This document shows, in pieces, positions 28,433 through 37,389 of a stretch of 64,000 nt of DNA. Numbering within the stretch: position 1 is the first letter of the stretch; each line of letters begins with the position of its first letter. The stretch covers positions 36,442-100,441 of the forward strand of contig JAFDVI010000011.1 in the NCBI GenBank assembly GCA_018269055.1, written 5' to 3'. Origin of the DNA: Acidobacteriota bacterium (GTDB lineage: Bacteria > Acidobacteriota > Blastocatellia > RBC074). Position numbers and translations under genes: made by a program. The notes under the pieces were generated by a model. It saw only the letters and a program-made list of their open reading frames with translations. It ran no database searches and had not been told where the DNA came from.

Positions 28433-29908
28433 TTACCCGCAAACCAGATTTACTAGCGTACGCACGCAAACCCCGGTTGGGCCAACTGCCAGATAAGGTT
28501 TATTGCTATCGTTCCAAGCAGTCCCGGCGATGTCCAGATGCGCCCACGGAGTGTCTTCAACAAATTCGCGGATGAAATAAGCGCCAGTGATAGTTCCAGC
28601 TTTGCGGCCACCGACGTTTTTGATGTCTGCAATCTCACTTTTAATTTGTTCTCGATACTCTTTGTCCAGCGGCAATTGCCAGAATTTTTCGCCGGACTTT
28701 TTCGCTGCAGCCATCACGGTATCAGTCCATTCCTGTTTGTTCCCCAGGATCGCCACATAAACATCACCGAGCGCAATTGAAACCGCACCAGTCAGTGTTG
28801 CCAGATCAACAATCTTCGTCGCACCAAGCTTGCGCGCGTATGCCACGGCATCGGCTAACACCAAACGGCCTTCGGCGTCGGTGTTGATGACTTCAATGGT
28901 TTTACCAGTCATCGCACGAACCACATCGCCCGGACGTTGGGCGCGTCCGCCGGGCATGTTTTCCGTTGCCGGAACGATGCCGAGCACATTGACCACAGGT
29001 TTCAATTGAGCGATCGCTCGCATGGCGGCAATCGTCGTCGCTCCGCCGGCCATGTCATACTTCATTTTTTCCATGCCATCGGCAGGTTTGATGGAAATGC
29101 CCCCGGTGTCGAAGGTAATGCCTTTGCCAACAATGGCTATGGTTTCGTCCGAAGCGGACTTCGGCGTGTATCGCAACACAATCAGCTTGGCAGGTTCGGC
29201 GGAACCTTGCGCGACGCCAAGCAGCGATCCCATACCCAAATCTCTCATCTGGCCTTCTTCGAGCACGTCCAGTTCCAAACCATAAGTTTTCGCGACTTCT
29301 TCAGCCTGTCGAGCCAGTTCGGTTGGCGTCATTACGTTGCTCGGTTCATTGATAACTTCGCGCCCGAAGTTCGTCGCTTCAGCAATGATTCTGCCACGCT
29401 CAACACCTGCTTTTGCTTCATCAACGCCTTCGCCGTTAGTGGCCAAAACCATTTGATCCAGATGATTTTCGGTCTTGTCGCTGGTGTGATACTTGTCCGG
29501 TTCAAACAATGCCAGCAATGCGCCCTCAGTCGCCGCTTGCGCACTTTCGGAAATCGCCAGGTCAGATCGGCGCAAAAACGCAAACGTCCGAGCCTTTTTG
29601 CCGCGAAGCATTCGCGCCGCCGTGCCGGCCATGCGCCGAACATGATCCGTCGTGAAATCTTCACGTTTGCCTGCTCCGAGCAGCAATAACCGGCGCGCTT
29701 TCATCTCGCCCGTGTTATGCACGTAGGCGGATTCGCCGGACTTTCCCGTCAACTCGCCGGTTTCGATCAGCGAAGTCAGCACACCGCCGGTTCGTTTATC
29801 AATTTCAGCCAGCACGCCGCCTTCTGGCTTTTCGCCCTCAAAGACGCCCACGGCCAGCGCGTCGCATTCAATTTCATAAAACTTTCTTGAGTCAGCTTTG
29901 ACTTCCAT
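28433..29908 (-). CDS. pepA: Leucyl aminopeptidase (M17 cytosol aminopeptidase)
   Basis: 491 residues, family length. It removes N-terminal residues, preferring Leu, using two metal ions. The C-terminal catalytic domain has VGKGITFDTGGISIKP (metal Lys and Asp) and the signature NTDAEGRLVLADA. It is the last gene of the leftward rimO-to-pepA run, 98 nt after smpB. Confidence 0.95.
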   Translation of the reverse strand: MEVKADSRKFYEIECDALAVGVFEGEKPEGGVLAEIDKRTGGVLTSLIETGELTGKSGESAYVHNTGEMKARRLLLLGAGKREDFTTDHVRRMAGTAARMLRGKKARTFAFLRRSDLAISESAQAATEGALLALFEPDKYHTSDKTENHLDQMVLATNGEGVDEAKAGVERGRIIAEATNFGREVINEPSNVMTPTELARQAEEVAKTYGLELDVLEEGQMRDLGMGSLLGVAQGSAEPAKLIVLRYTPKSASDETIAIVGKGITFDTGGISIKPADGMEKMKYDMAGGATTIAAMRAIAQLKPVVNVLGIVPATENMPGGRAQRPGDVVRAMTGKTIEVINTDAEGRLVLADAVAYARKLGATKIVDLATLTGAVSIALGDVYVAILGNKQEWTDTVMAAAKKSGEKFWQLPLDKEYREQIKSEIADIKNVGGRKAGTITGAYFIREFVEDTPWAHLDIAGTAWNDSNKPYLAVGPTGVCVRTLVNLVCG

Positions 29909-30006
29909 TCATTTTCTCCCTGTAAGTTTCGACAGAGAAAAAAAGGATTGAGGTCAGGAAAAAGTTTCGCTCCTTCCCCCCATCTCTCTTTCACTCCATC
30001 CCGGTT

Positions 30007-30489
30007 TTATTCGTCACGCGTTCTGTTTTTCATGGCCGCGCGCGCTTCGCGTTCCTGTGTCTTCTTGGCTTCAGTGGCGCGTTTGTCATACAGCTTTTTG
30101 CCTCTGGCCAAACCGATTTCGCATTTGATCAGATTGCCCTTGAAATACAGCTTGGTCGGAACCAACGTCAGTCCCTTTTCCTGAATTTTGGCCTGCAATC
30201 GGATGATTTCGCGTTTATGCATTAACAAACGACGATCACGATCGGGGTCATGGTTTTGCCGGTTGCCGTGTGTGTACGGGCTGATGTGAACGTTGAGCAG
30301 CCAAGCTTCGCCATCGCGCACAGTCACGTAACCGTCTTTCAGATTTGCCCTGCCTCCGCGAGCCGATTTGACTTCCGTGCCGGTCAATTGAACGCCAGCC
30401 TCATATGTTTCCAGGATGAAATAGTTGTGATACGCCTCGCGATTGGTGGCCAGGGTTTTCCTTTGTTCTGTATCTGTCTTCTGTGTCAT
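30007..30489 (-). CDS. smpB: SsrA-binding protein SmpB
   Basis: 160 residues. SmpB binds tmRNA and brings it to stalled ribosomes. Visible features: YFILETYEAGVQLTGTEVKS, ANLKDGYVTVRDGEAWLLN and a basic C-terminal tail (RGKKLYDKRATEAKK) that enters the mRNA channel. The ssrA gene is not seen here. It starts 9 nt after gpsA, so it is likely in the same transcript. Confidence 0.95.
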   Translation of the reverse strand: MTQKTDTEQRKTLATNREAYHNYFILETYEAGVQLTGTEVKSARGGRANLKDGYVTVRDGEAWLLNVHISPYTHGNRQNHDPDRDRRLLMHKREIIRLQAKIQEKGLTLVPTKLYFKGNLIKCEIGLARGKKLYDKRATEAKKTQEREARAAMKNRTRDE

Positions 30490-30498
30490 TCGGTCTGC

Positions 30499-31503
30499 TT
30501 ATGCTCTTTCCGATTTCAGCGGTCGCTCCATCAATTCAATTTCCAATTCGCGCGGAGTTTTTCCTTCGTAAAGCATCTGGTACACGCCGGCGGTGATGGG
30601 CATTTCAATGCCAAGTTTTTTTGCCAGATCGTTGGCGGCTTTCGCGGTTTTGACGCCTTCAGCAACTTCGCGCATGTCGTGGACGATTTCTTCCAACTTT
30701 CGGCCGCGACCGAGTTCAAAACCGACACGCCGGTTGCGCGACAAACTGCCGAAACAAGTCAACACCAGATCTCCCATTCCGGCCAATCCGGCGAGCGTGT
30801 CAGCGCGGCCGCCGAGTTTCACCGCCAGCCGTGTCATTTCAGCCAAGCCACGAGTGACCAGCGCAGCCTGACTATTGTAGCCCAAGCCAAGCCCGTTCAC
30901 GGCTCCGGTGGCAATCGCCATCACGTTTTTGATCGCTCCAGCGATTTCGACGCCGATAACGTCGTTGTTCGTGTATACACGAAAGCGGCTGGATGAAAGC
31001 GCCTGTTGAATTTCCGCCGCCCAGTTCATCGAACGCGAAGCGGCAACAATAGCGCAAGGTTCGTCCCGGGCAACTTCCTGTGCAAAGCTGGGGCCGGACA
31101 GCACGACATATTGCGGCTCAAAATGATCTTTCAACACATCGCGCGCAACTTCTTCCATGCGCATCTGAGTTTCGTTCTCGATGCCCTTGGTCGCGCTGAC
31201 AAAAATCATTTGCGGCGTCAGATACGGCAGCATTTGCCCATACACTTCGCGGCTGACGTGTGACGGCACGGCGGTTAAAACGATTTCGGCTTCGGCCAGA
31301 GCCAGCGCCAGATCATCCGTCGGCGAAATCGCCTCGGTCAGCGCAAAGCCCGGAAGATAGACTTTGTTTTCACGTTCGCATCGTAAACATTCAGCAACTT
31401 CCGAGCTGTGTGCCCAAAGCCGGATTTGGTTCCCCCCGCGTGCGGCAACCAGCGCCAGCGCCGTCCCCCAACCTCCAGCTCCAATAATTGCAATTTGTTT
31501 CAT
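30499..31503 (-). CDS. gpsA: Glycerol-3-phosphate dehydrogenase [NAD(P)+] GpsA
   Basis: 334 residues from the ATG at 31503. It makes sn-glycerol-3-phosphate for phospholipids. The NAD-binding GAGGWGTALA motif is at the N-terminus; the catalytic Lys is in GAIKNVMAIATG, with SGPSFAQEVA before it. It is placed two genes after plsY, which uses its product. The MFS gene stops 2 nt before the gpsA start. Confidence 0.95.
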   Translation of the reverse strand: MKQIAIIGAGGWGTALALVAARGGNQIRLWAHSSEVAECLRCERENKVYLPGFALTEAISPTDDLALALAEAEIVLTAVPSHVSREVYGQMLPYLTPQMIFVSATKGIENETQMRMEEVARDVLKDHFEPQYVVLSGPSFAQEVARDEPCAIVAASRSMNWAAEIQQALSSSRFRVYTNNDVIGVEIAGAIKNVMAIATGAVNGLGLGYNSQAALVTRGLAEMTRLAVKLGGRADTLAGLAGMGDLVLTCFGSLSRNRRVGFELGRGRKLEEIVHDMREVAEGVKTAKAANDLAKKLGIEMPITAGVYQMLYEGKTPRELEIELMERPLKSERA

Positions 31504-31505
31504 CT

Positions 31506-32777
31506 TCAAGCTTCGGACGCCGTCGGCTCCGGATTCCGTGGCGTTCGCCCCTGCAAACGAAAAAATCCAAAAGCTGCGATCATCGCCAGCATTAGTGCGC
31601 TCACGTAAAACAGGTTGACGATGCCGAGCTTGGCCGCCAGGGAACCCGAAAAGATCAGCCCGACGACTTGCGAAATAGACAGCAGCGACCAGACGCTGCT
31701 GCTTACACGACCCACCATTTCCATGGGCGTTTCGCTTTGGATCAGCGTCATCGAGGGAATCATGATCAGCCCGGAGCCAATGCCGATGCCGAACATCCCA
31801 ACTGCGGCCATCGGGATATTGCCAAACGATGCCATCACCGCCACCGATACACCAATGACCAGCAACCCTTCGATCACCATGCGAGATTTGGCGCGAGCTT
31901 TGGCAAATTTGCTGATCACAATCGTGCAAAGAATCATTCCAATACCGATCAACGAATTGACTACACCAAACACAACTTCATTTGCTTTCAAATTGTCGCG
32001 GACGAACACCGCCACCAGCGGCCCGAAACAACTAATGGCAAACATTCCCGCCGTCAGCGCCAGAATCACAAACGAAATGTTGGCATGCGTCAGAATGAAT
32101 TTCATGCCTGCGCCGAATTCGGAAATGATCGACCGGACCGAGGTTTTCTTTTCGGTCGCCGCCGGAGTTTGCACACGATTGATGACCAGCGGAGCAATCA
32201 TCAAGGCCGAAAACAGAAAACTGCTGCCGTCAATCAAGTAACACACGTACGCCCCGAACCAGCCAACCAATGTCCCCGCCAAGGCTGGTGTGATAATTCG
32301 TATGACCTGCATTGCCTGTTGCATCATCGCGTTTGCAGACATCAAACCGTTCGGCGGAACCAGCGTTCGCAAGGTCACCGATTGCGCCGGAATGAAAAAC
32401 GTCGAAACAAAACTCAGCGCCAGCAAAACCGCGTAAATGCCGTACAAATTGGGGATTGCAATCAGCACAAAGATCAATCCGGCGCGAATCAAATCGCTGG
32501 TGATCATCGTCTGTTTCAGGTTCCAGCGGTCAACAAACACTCCGGCAATCGGCCCAAAGAAAGCAAAGGGCACAAGAAACGCCACGCTGATGAAAGTAAC
32601 TTGGGTCGCCGTAGCATGCAGCTTGAACGATGCATAACTGAGCACGGCGAAGATCGCCAGAAAATCCCCAAGCAGACTGACTAATTGCCCCATCCACAAT
32701 CGGCGAAACGCCGGAATCTTCATGACTTCTTGAATCGAAAGCTGTTGTTGTTGGACTGCCTCCATCGTGTTGCCCAC
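31506..32777 (-). CDS. MFS transporter
   Basis: 423 residues with 12 predicted membrane helices. The A-motif-like loop between helices 2 and 3 is GPIAGVFVDRWNLKQTM. The overall pattern (FRRLWMGQLVSLLGD at the N-terminus) fits the enterobactin exporter/MFS_3 branch. The substrate is unknown. It is inserted between plsY and gpsA, two genes often adjacent in bacteria, with gaps of 19 nt and 2 nt, so it is part of the operon. Confidence 0.9.
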   Translation of the reverse strand: MGNTMEAVQQQQLSIQEVMKIPAFRRLWMGQLVSLLGDFLAIFAVLSYASFKLHATATQVTFISVAFLVPFAFFGPIAGVFVDRWNLKQTMITSDLIRAGLIFVLIAIPNLYGIYAVLLALSFVSTFFIPAQSVTLRTLVPPNGLMSANAMMQQAMQVIRIITPALAGTLVGWFGAYVCYLIDGSSFLFSALMIAPLVINRVQTPAATEKKTSVRSIISEFGAGMKFILTHANISFVILALTAGMFAISCFGPLVAVFVRDNLKANEVVFGVVNSLIGIGMILCTIVISKFAKARAKSRMVIEGLLVIGVSVAVMASFGNIPMAAVGMFGIGIGSGLIMIPSMTLIQSETPMEMVGRVSSSVWSLLSISQVVGLIFSGSLAAKLGIVNLFYVSALMLAMIAAFGFFRLQGRTPRNPEPTASEA

Positions 32778-32796
32778 TCCTTTTGGCTAATCGCTT

Positions 32797-33414
32797 TTAC
32801 TTCGCTGCGCCAAATTTGTTTTCCGTTCCGGCCATCAGCCGACTGATGTTTTCGTGATGTTTGATGATGATAATCGCCGACGACGCGCAAAGCGCTGCGA
32901 GGATCGGCAAAAAGTTGATGATCGGTTCAATCCACAAATGCATTGCCAACACCCACAGCGGGACAAAAGCCGCCGCCAGGATCGACCCCAACGAAACAAA
33001 GCGGGTTCGCCAGACGATCACGAAAAAAACGATTGCCGCCGCCAACACCGCCCACGGCACAATGGCCAGAAACACGCCCAACCCCGTCGCCACGCCCTTG
33101 CCCGCTTTGAATTTCAACCACACTGGGAAGCAATGCCCAACAACAGCCAGCACTCCCGCGCCAGCAACAACCCACGAAGTTCCCTCTTCTCCGGTCAGCA
33201 GTCTCGCCACGATCACTGCGGCAACGCCTTTCAGCGCGTCAAAAATCAGCGTGACGATGCCTGCGCCTTTGCCCGCTTTTCGCGTGACGTTGGTGGCACC
33301 GGTTCCGCCGCTGCCGGTTTCGCGAATGTCAGCGCCGCTGGCGATTTTGACGATCAAAAAACCAAAAGGAATCGAGCCGAGAAGATAAGCAAGAACAAGG
33401 GCAAGTGTGTTCAT
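32797..33414 (-). CDS. plsY: Acyl-phosphate glycerol-3-phosphate acyltransferase PlsY
   Basis: 205 residues with five or more membrane helices. It adds the first acyl chain to glycerol-3-phosphate. The motifs are LLGSIPFGFLI, the SGGTGATNVTRKAGK phosphate-binding loop, and KAGKGVATGLGVF. The ATG at 33414 is preferred; a GTG at 33432 lies inside a heptamer repeat and is less likely. Confidence 0.95.
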   Translation of the reverse strand: MNTLALVLAYLLGSIPFGFLIVKIASGADIRETGSGGTGATNVTRKAGKGAGIVTLIFDALKGVAAVIVARLLTGEEGTSWVVAGAGVLAVVGHCFPVWLKFKAGKGVATGLGVFLAIVPWAVLAAAIVFFVIVWRTRFVSLGSILAAAFVPLWVLAMHLWIEPIINFLPILAALCASSAIIIIKHHENISRLMAGTENKFGAAK

Positions 33415-33415
33415 A

Positions 33416-33482
33416 GTTGGTTCGCAGTTCACAGTTCGCGGTTCACTGAATCAGCCATCGCTGTGAACTGTGAACTGCGAAC
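33416..33482. repeat. Inverted heptamer repeats between cinA and plsY
   Basis: One arm has 7-base units GTTCGCA, GTTCACA, GTTCGCG, GTTCACT; the other arm carries the reverse units GTGAACT, GTGAACT, GCGAACT. The two arms can fold into a long hairpin around a 15-nt loop. This fills the gap between two genes of one operon and could affect message stability. Confidence 0.75.
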
Positions 33483-33485
33483 TTT

Positions 33486-34721
33486 TCATTTGATCCTTCT
33501 TCGCAGCATATCCAACGCCGCGTTGACCGTTAGCGTGCGTATGAATTGGCGGTCGCCGGGGAAAATTACCTTTCGCGCCGTCACCGTGTCTTCGTCGGCC
33601 AAAGCGATGTACACCAGACCAACCGGCTTTTCTTCCGTTCCTCCGCTGGGACCTGCGATTCCTGTGACGCCAATGCCAAAGGTCGAACCGGCGAGTTTTT
33701 GGACTCCCGAAGCCATTGCGCAGGCGACCGGTTCACTGACCGCGCCATGCTCTTCCAGCATTTCTTTCGGCACGCCGAGCGTTCGCATTTTCGCTTCGTT
33801 GGAATACGTCACGGCGCCTTCCAGAAAATACTCCGAACTGCCGGGAACTTCCGTGATGCGTCCGGCCAGCAACCCGCCGGTGCAACTTTCCGCCGTCGCC
33901 AGTGAGTATCCGCGCCAGCGCAACAATTCACCGACGACTTGTTCAAGCGTTTCGTCCCGGCGCGAATAAATGTATTCGCCCAAAACCTCGTCAAGCTGCC
34001 CGCTGAGTTCATCCAGCAAGCGATTGCCTTCGGTTTCGTTTTTCACCTGCGCGGTCAGATGCAATTCGATCTGGCCGTCTTTGAATAGGATGGTCGTCGA
34101 AGGGTTTTTGTATTTGGTGTAAACCGGCGCTGCTTTTTCATCCACGGCGGATTCGCCAAGCCCGAAAATGCTGAGTTTGCGTCGTAGGATCAACACATCG
34201 CCGACACGCTGTTTCAACACCGGAGTGACCACCGAATCGAACATCGGCTTCATTTCGCGCGGCGGCCCGGGCAGCATCGCAATTGTGCATTTGCCTTCTT
34301 CAATCAGCATCCCCGGAGCCGTGCCGTTCGGATTCGGCAACACCTGGGCGCGCTCGATCACAAATGCCTGCCGCGCGTTGATTTCCGGCATCGGCATGTT
34401 TCGTTTGGCAAAACGCGCTCGCAGCTTTGTCAAAATGTCATCGTCCAGAATCAGTCGGCGTTTGAGAACGCGCGCAAAAATCTTCCGCGTGATGTCGTCT
34501 TCCGTGGGCCCAAGTCCGCCAGTAGCAATGACGATTTCGGATCGTTTCATCGCATCGCGAACCGTTTCTTCCAGCCGCCCTTCGTCGTCGCCGACAATCG
34601 TTTTGAGCTTCACGTCAATGCCCATCGAATTCAACCGTTCGGTCAGCCACAACGAATTGGTATCCAGGCGAAACGGCGTCAACATCTCAGAACCGATGGC
34701 GATAATTTCAGCGTTGAGCAT
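33486..34721 (-). CDS. cinA: CinA-family protein with NMN amidase domain
   Basis: 411 residues, the normal two-domain form. Residues 1-170 are the MoCF/COG1058 pyrophosphatase-like domain (EIIAIGSEML, TGGLGPTEDDITR). Residues about 255-411 are the PncC-like nicotinamide-nucleotide amidase domain (SLATAESCTGGLLAGRITE, GITGIAGPSGGTEEKPVG-like). The family recycles NMN to NaMN in the pyridine nucleotide cycle. It lies between pgpA and plsY. Confidence 0.93.
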   Translation of the reverse strand: MLNAEIIAIGSEMLTPFRLDTNSLWLTERLNSMGIDVKLKTIVGDDEGRLEETVRDAMKRSEIVIATGGLGPTEDDITRKIFARVLKRRLILDDDILTKLRARFAKRNMPMPEINARQAFVIERAQVLPNPNGTAPGMLIEEGKCTIAMLPGPPREMKPMFDSVVTPVLKQRVGDVLILRRKLSIFGLGESAVDEKAAPVYTKYKNPSTTILFKDGQIELHLTAQVKNETEGNRLLDELSGQLDEVLGEYIYSRRDETLEQVVGELLRWRGYSLATAESCTGGLLAGRITEVPGSSEYFLEGAVTYSNEAKMRTLGVPKEMLEEHGAVSEPVACAMASGVQKLAGSTFGIGVTGIAGPSGGTEEKPVGLVYIALADEDTVTARKVIFPGDRQFIRTLTVNAALDMLRRRIK

Positions 34722-34777
34722 AAAAAGTAGAGCGAACTGCCGATTCGCTCAGCCTCCTGTTGGAAAAGCAAAAGGGT

Positions 34778-35332
34778 TCAACTCGCAATTTGCATTGCCA
34801 ATGACAGCAGCACGGCAGCGTAAATCCCGGCGATGATGTCGTCCATCATCACGCCCAAGCCTCCGGTCAACGATTGCAACCCATTGATCGGAAATGGTTT
34901 GAAAATGTCGAAGGCGCGAAACAAAAAGAATCCCGGAATCATCCACCAGCGCCATTGATTCCCCAGCGCGGCCAGAAATGGCGCGATGAACACAAAGGTA
35001 ATGACCTGACCACAAACTTCATCAATCACAATTTGCCCGGAATCTTTTTTGCCGAAGACGGTTTCGGCTCGCGTGCCAGCCCAAATGCCGACCCAGCCCA
35101 GAACAACGCTGACAATGATCAATAGGTTTTGCAGCAACGCTACATTCGATTTGAACGTAACAATCAATCCGTAGGCAATCAATAATCCGACCAGTGATCC
35201 CCACGTTCCAGGAGCGATGGGCACAAAGCCCGCGCCTCCGCCCGTGGCAATGATGACCGCCAACCAGTCTGTGGCTCCTTGTGAATTGAAAGATTTGCCG
35301 CGTTTGTCGGCGAAGGGTGCGGGATTTGTCAT
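34778..35332 (-). CDS. pgpA: Phosphatidylglycerophosphatase A
   Basis: 184 residues from the ATG at 35332. The membrane protein removes phosphate from phosphatidylglycerol phosphate. The conserved GGGAGFVPIAPGTWGSLVG, IVIDEVCGQ and FRAFDIFKPFPI motifs and GGLGVMMDDIIAGIYA with its acidic pair are present. It lies between rimO and cinA in the leftward run. Confidence 0.92.
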   Translation of the reverse strand: MTNPAPFADKRGKSFNSQGATDWLAVIIATGGGAGFVPIAPGTWGSLVGLLIAYGLIVTFKSNVALLQNLLIIVSVVLGWVGIWAGTRAETVFGKKDSGQIVIDEVCGQVITFVFIAPFLAALGNQWRWWMIPGFFLFRAFDIFKPFPINGLQSLTGGLGVMMDDIIAGIYAAVLLSLAMQIAS

Positions 35333-35412
35333 CGTGATGTTTAAGTTTGTTAAAGAGACGTTCTTATGTCGCGCTAGCGGTGCCCTGGAAGAATGAAAAT
35401 CGCTCGGGGAGA

Positions 35413-35493
35413 GTAGCCGCAACCAGCCATGGTTGCGCGGTTTTATGAACTCGCCTTTTCAGAGAACTACGCAACCATGGCTGGTTGCGCTAC
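35413..35493. repeat. Palindromic repeat element between rimO and pgpA
   Basis: Near-perfect inverted arms GTAGCCGCAACCAGCCATGG and CCATGGCTGGTTGCGCTAC, each itself containing a CCATGG palindrome, separated by about 30 nt. It starts 14 nt after the rimO stop. It may be a non-autonomous REP/MITE-like element or act as an intercistronic hairpin. Confidence 0.7.
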
Positions 35494-35506
35494 CTTTCCA
35501 AGAAGT

Positions 35507-36883
35507 TCAAACAACTCTGGCGACCAGATCGTATTCGTGCGCTTCGGTAATTTCGATGTTGATGAAATCTCCGGGTTGCGCATTGAAGTTTTCGGGGATG
35601 TCGTTTATCAGCACGTGGCCGTCAACTTCCGGAGCCTGCGATTCCAAACGAGCCTGCAACAGCAGATCGGTTTCCTGTGAAACGCCTTCCAGCATGGCGC
35701 GGAACTGTTTGCCGATGACGGCTTTGTTTTTCTTTTTGGAGATTTTCGCCTGCTCGCGCATCAGTTTGGCGCGGCGAGTTCGCATCACGCGCGCCGGAAC
35801 TTTGCCATCCAGGTCGAACCCGTGCGTGCCTTCTTCGTCGGAGTAAGTGAACACGCCAACGCGGTCGAATTCCACATCGCGGACGAACTGCATTAACTCT
35901 TCAAAGTCTTCGTCCGTTTCGCCGGGAAAGCCTACGATCAACGTCGTTCGCAGCGTGATGTCCGGCACGAACTGTTTGGCGCGGTTCATCAGTTTTTCCA
36001 GCAATTGGCGATTGCCGCCTCGCCGCATTCGTTTGAGCATATTGGCGCTGGCGTGTTGCAATGGCATATCCAGGTAATTGCAAACCTTTGGCTCTTCCGC
36101 CATTGCAGCCAGCGTCGCGTCACTCAAAGAATTCGGATAGGTGTACATCACGCGAATCCATTCGATGCCGTCCACTTTTGCCAGGCTTCCCAACAAGTCG
36201 GCCAAGCCGTCTTTGATGCCCAAATCCAAACCATATTGGGTCGAATCCTGTGAAATCAGCACCAACTCTTTGACGCCCTGCTCAGCCAGACTTTCGGCTT
36301 CGCGCAGGATGGAACCGGCGCGCCGGCTGCGGTAATTGCCGCGCATTTGCGGAATCGCACAGAACGCGCAGGTGTGATCGCAGCCTTCGGCAATTTTGAC
36401 GTATGCGAAATGTTTCGGCGTCGCCAGCACGCGCGGCGACGTTTCGTCATACAGGTATGTCGGCAAACCGCGCGTCATCCAGGCGTTTGAGGCCACAAAG
36501 GCCGCGTCCTGAGCCGCCACCGCCGCCGGATCAACCGCCGCAACGATTTTTTCCAGTTCACTGGTTCCCAGCACGGCGTCCACTTCCGGCAATTGATTCA
36601 GCAAATCCTGCCGGTATCGTTCGACCAGACATCCGGCAACCACCAACCGTTTCAGGTTCGCCGATTCTTTCAACTCGGACATTTCCAGAATCGTGTTGAT
36701 GGATTCTTCCTTGGCCGTCTGGATGAAGCCGCAGGTATTGATGACCATCACGTCGGCGGCTTCGCGGTCGTTGGTCAGTTCATAACCATGTTTTTGCAAT
36801 TGCCCCATCATGACTTCGCTGTCCACCAGATTTTTGGGACAGCCAAGACTGACGAAACCGATCTTTTGGATTTCAGAACTCAT
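35507..36883 (-). CDS. rimO: Ribosomal protein S12 methylthiotransferase RimO
   Basis: 458 residues from the ATG at 36883. It is a radical-SAM enzyme that methylthiolates an Asp of ribosomal protein S12. The N-terminal UPF0004 domain has three Cys (SLGCPKN, VINTCGF, VAGCLVERY); the radical-SAM cluster motif is CDHTCAFC; a C-terminal TRAM domain follows. VDSEVMMGQL is RimO rather than MiaB-like. It is the first gene of the long leftward run. Confidence 0.95.
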   Translation of the reverse strand: MSSEIQKIGFVSLGCPKNLVDSEVMMGQLQKHGYELTNDREAADVMVINTCGFIQTAKEESINTILEMSELKESANLKRLVVAGCLVERYRQDLLNQLPEVDAVLGTSELEKIVAAVDPAAVAAQDAAFVASNAWMTRGLPTYLYDETSPRVLATPKHFAYVKIAEGCDHTCAFCAIPQMRGNYRSRRAGSILREAESLAEQGVKELVLISQDSTQYGLDLGIKDGLADLLGSLAKVDGIEWIRVMYTYPNSLSDATLAAMAEEPKVCNYLDMPLQHASANMLKRMRRGGNRQLLEKLMNRAKQFVPDITLRTTLIVGFPGETDEDFEELMQFVRDVEFDRVGVFTYSDEEGTHGFDLDGKVPARVMRTRRAKLMREQAKISKKKNKAVIGKQFRAMLEGVSQETDLLLQARLESQAPEVDGHVLINDIPENFNAQPGDFINIEITEAHEYDLVARVV

Positions 36884-37143
36884 CAGGTGTTCAAATCTTT
36901 CTACAGTTCCAAGGATTTTGTCCGGCAAAAATTGCCCTAAATCCTCAATTACACGAGATCGCGCAGTTTACCTGTCGGCTGATAAGGCTGCAAAGCCTCT
37001 TTTGGAGGAATCGCGTGCGTGAAATCATTGCCGAAAATTTTTGTCGGCATGAAACGTTTCCCCTCTCAATCCCGCTTACCCGTGTGGCGGGGAACAACTC
37101 AGCAATAACAGCATCCGCCCAGTCACCAGAAAGGTCTCAGCTT

Positions 37144-37362
37144 ATGTTTACCATCCAATCTGAAAATCAAAGCGCCATTCGCAAACTGGTCTTGTCCGAA
37201 GCGACCTGTGGAATTTTCGGCATCATCGTATTGGTCATCATGTTGTTTTTTGCATTCGCCGGAACGGCTTCGGTACCCAACAAGCAATCCAATGCCCAAG
37301 CTTCCCCCGGCAAACCAGCGAATTCGGGCTTAATGGCCGGAAATATGAAGCGCCTGAAGTAA
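37144..37362 (+). CDS. Small single-pass membrane protein, unknown
   Basis: 72 residues. One membrane helix (GIFGIIVLVIMLFFAFAG) lies in the middle, with a polar N-terminus and a Pro/Lys-rich tail. The ATG at 37144 follows AAAGGTCT. The gene is divergent from rimO and convergent with the sigma-54 regulator. No family recognised. Confidence 0.55.
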   Translation: MFTIQSENQSAIRKLVLSEATCGIFGIIVLVIMLFFAFAGTASVPNKQSNAQASPGKPANSGLMAGNMKRLK

Positions 37363-37389
37363 AGCGGCAGTGAGCTGGCATTGGCGGTT

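Noticed and set aside
31668..32684. 338-codon plus-strand frame
   Set aside because: Antisense to the MFS transporter, dominated by Arg, Gln and His; no family.
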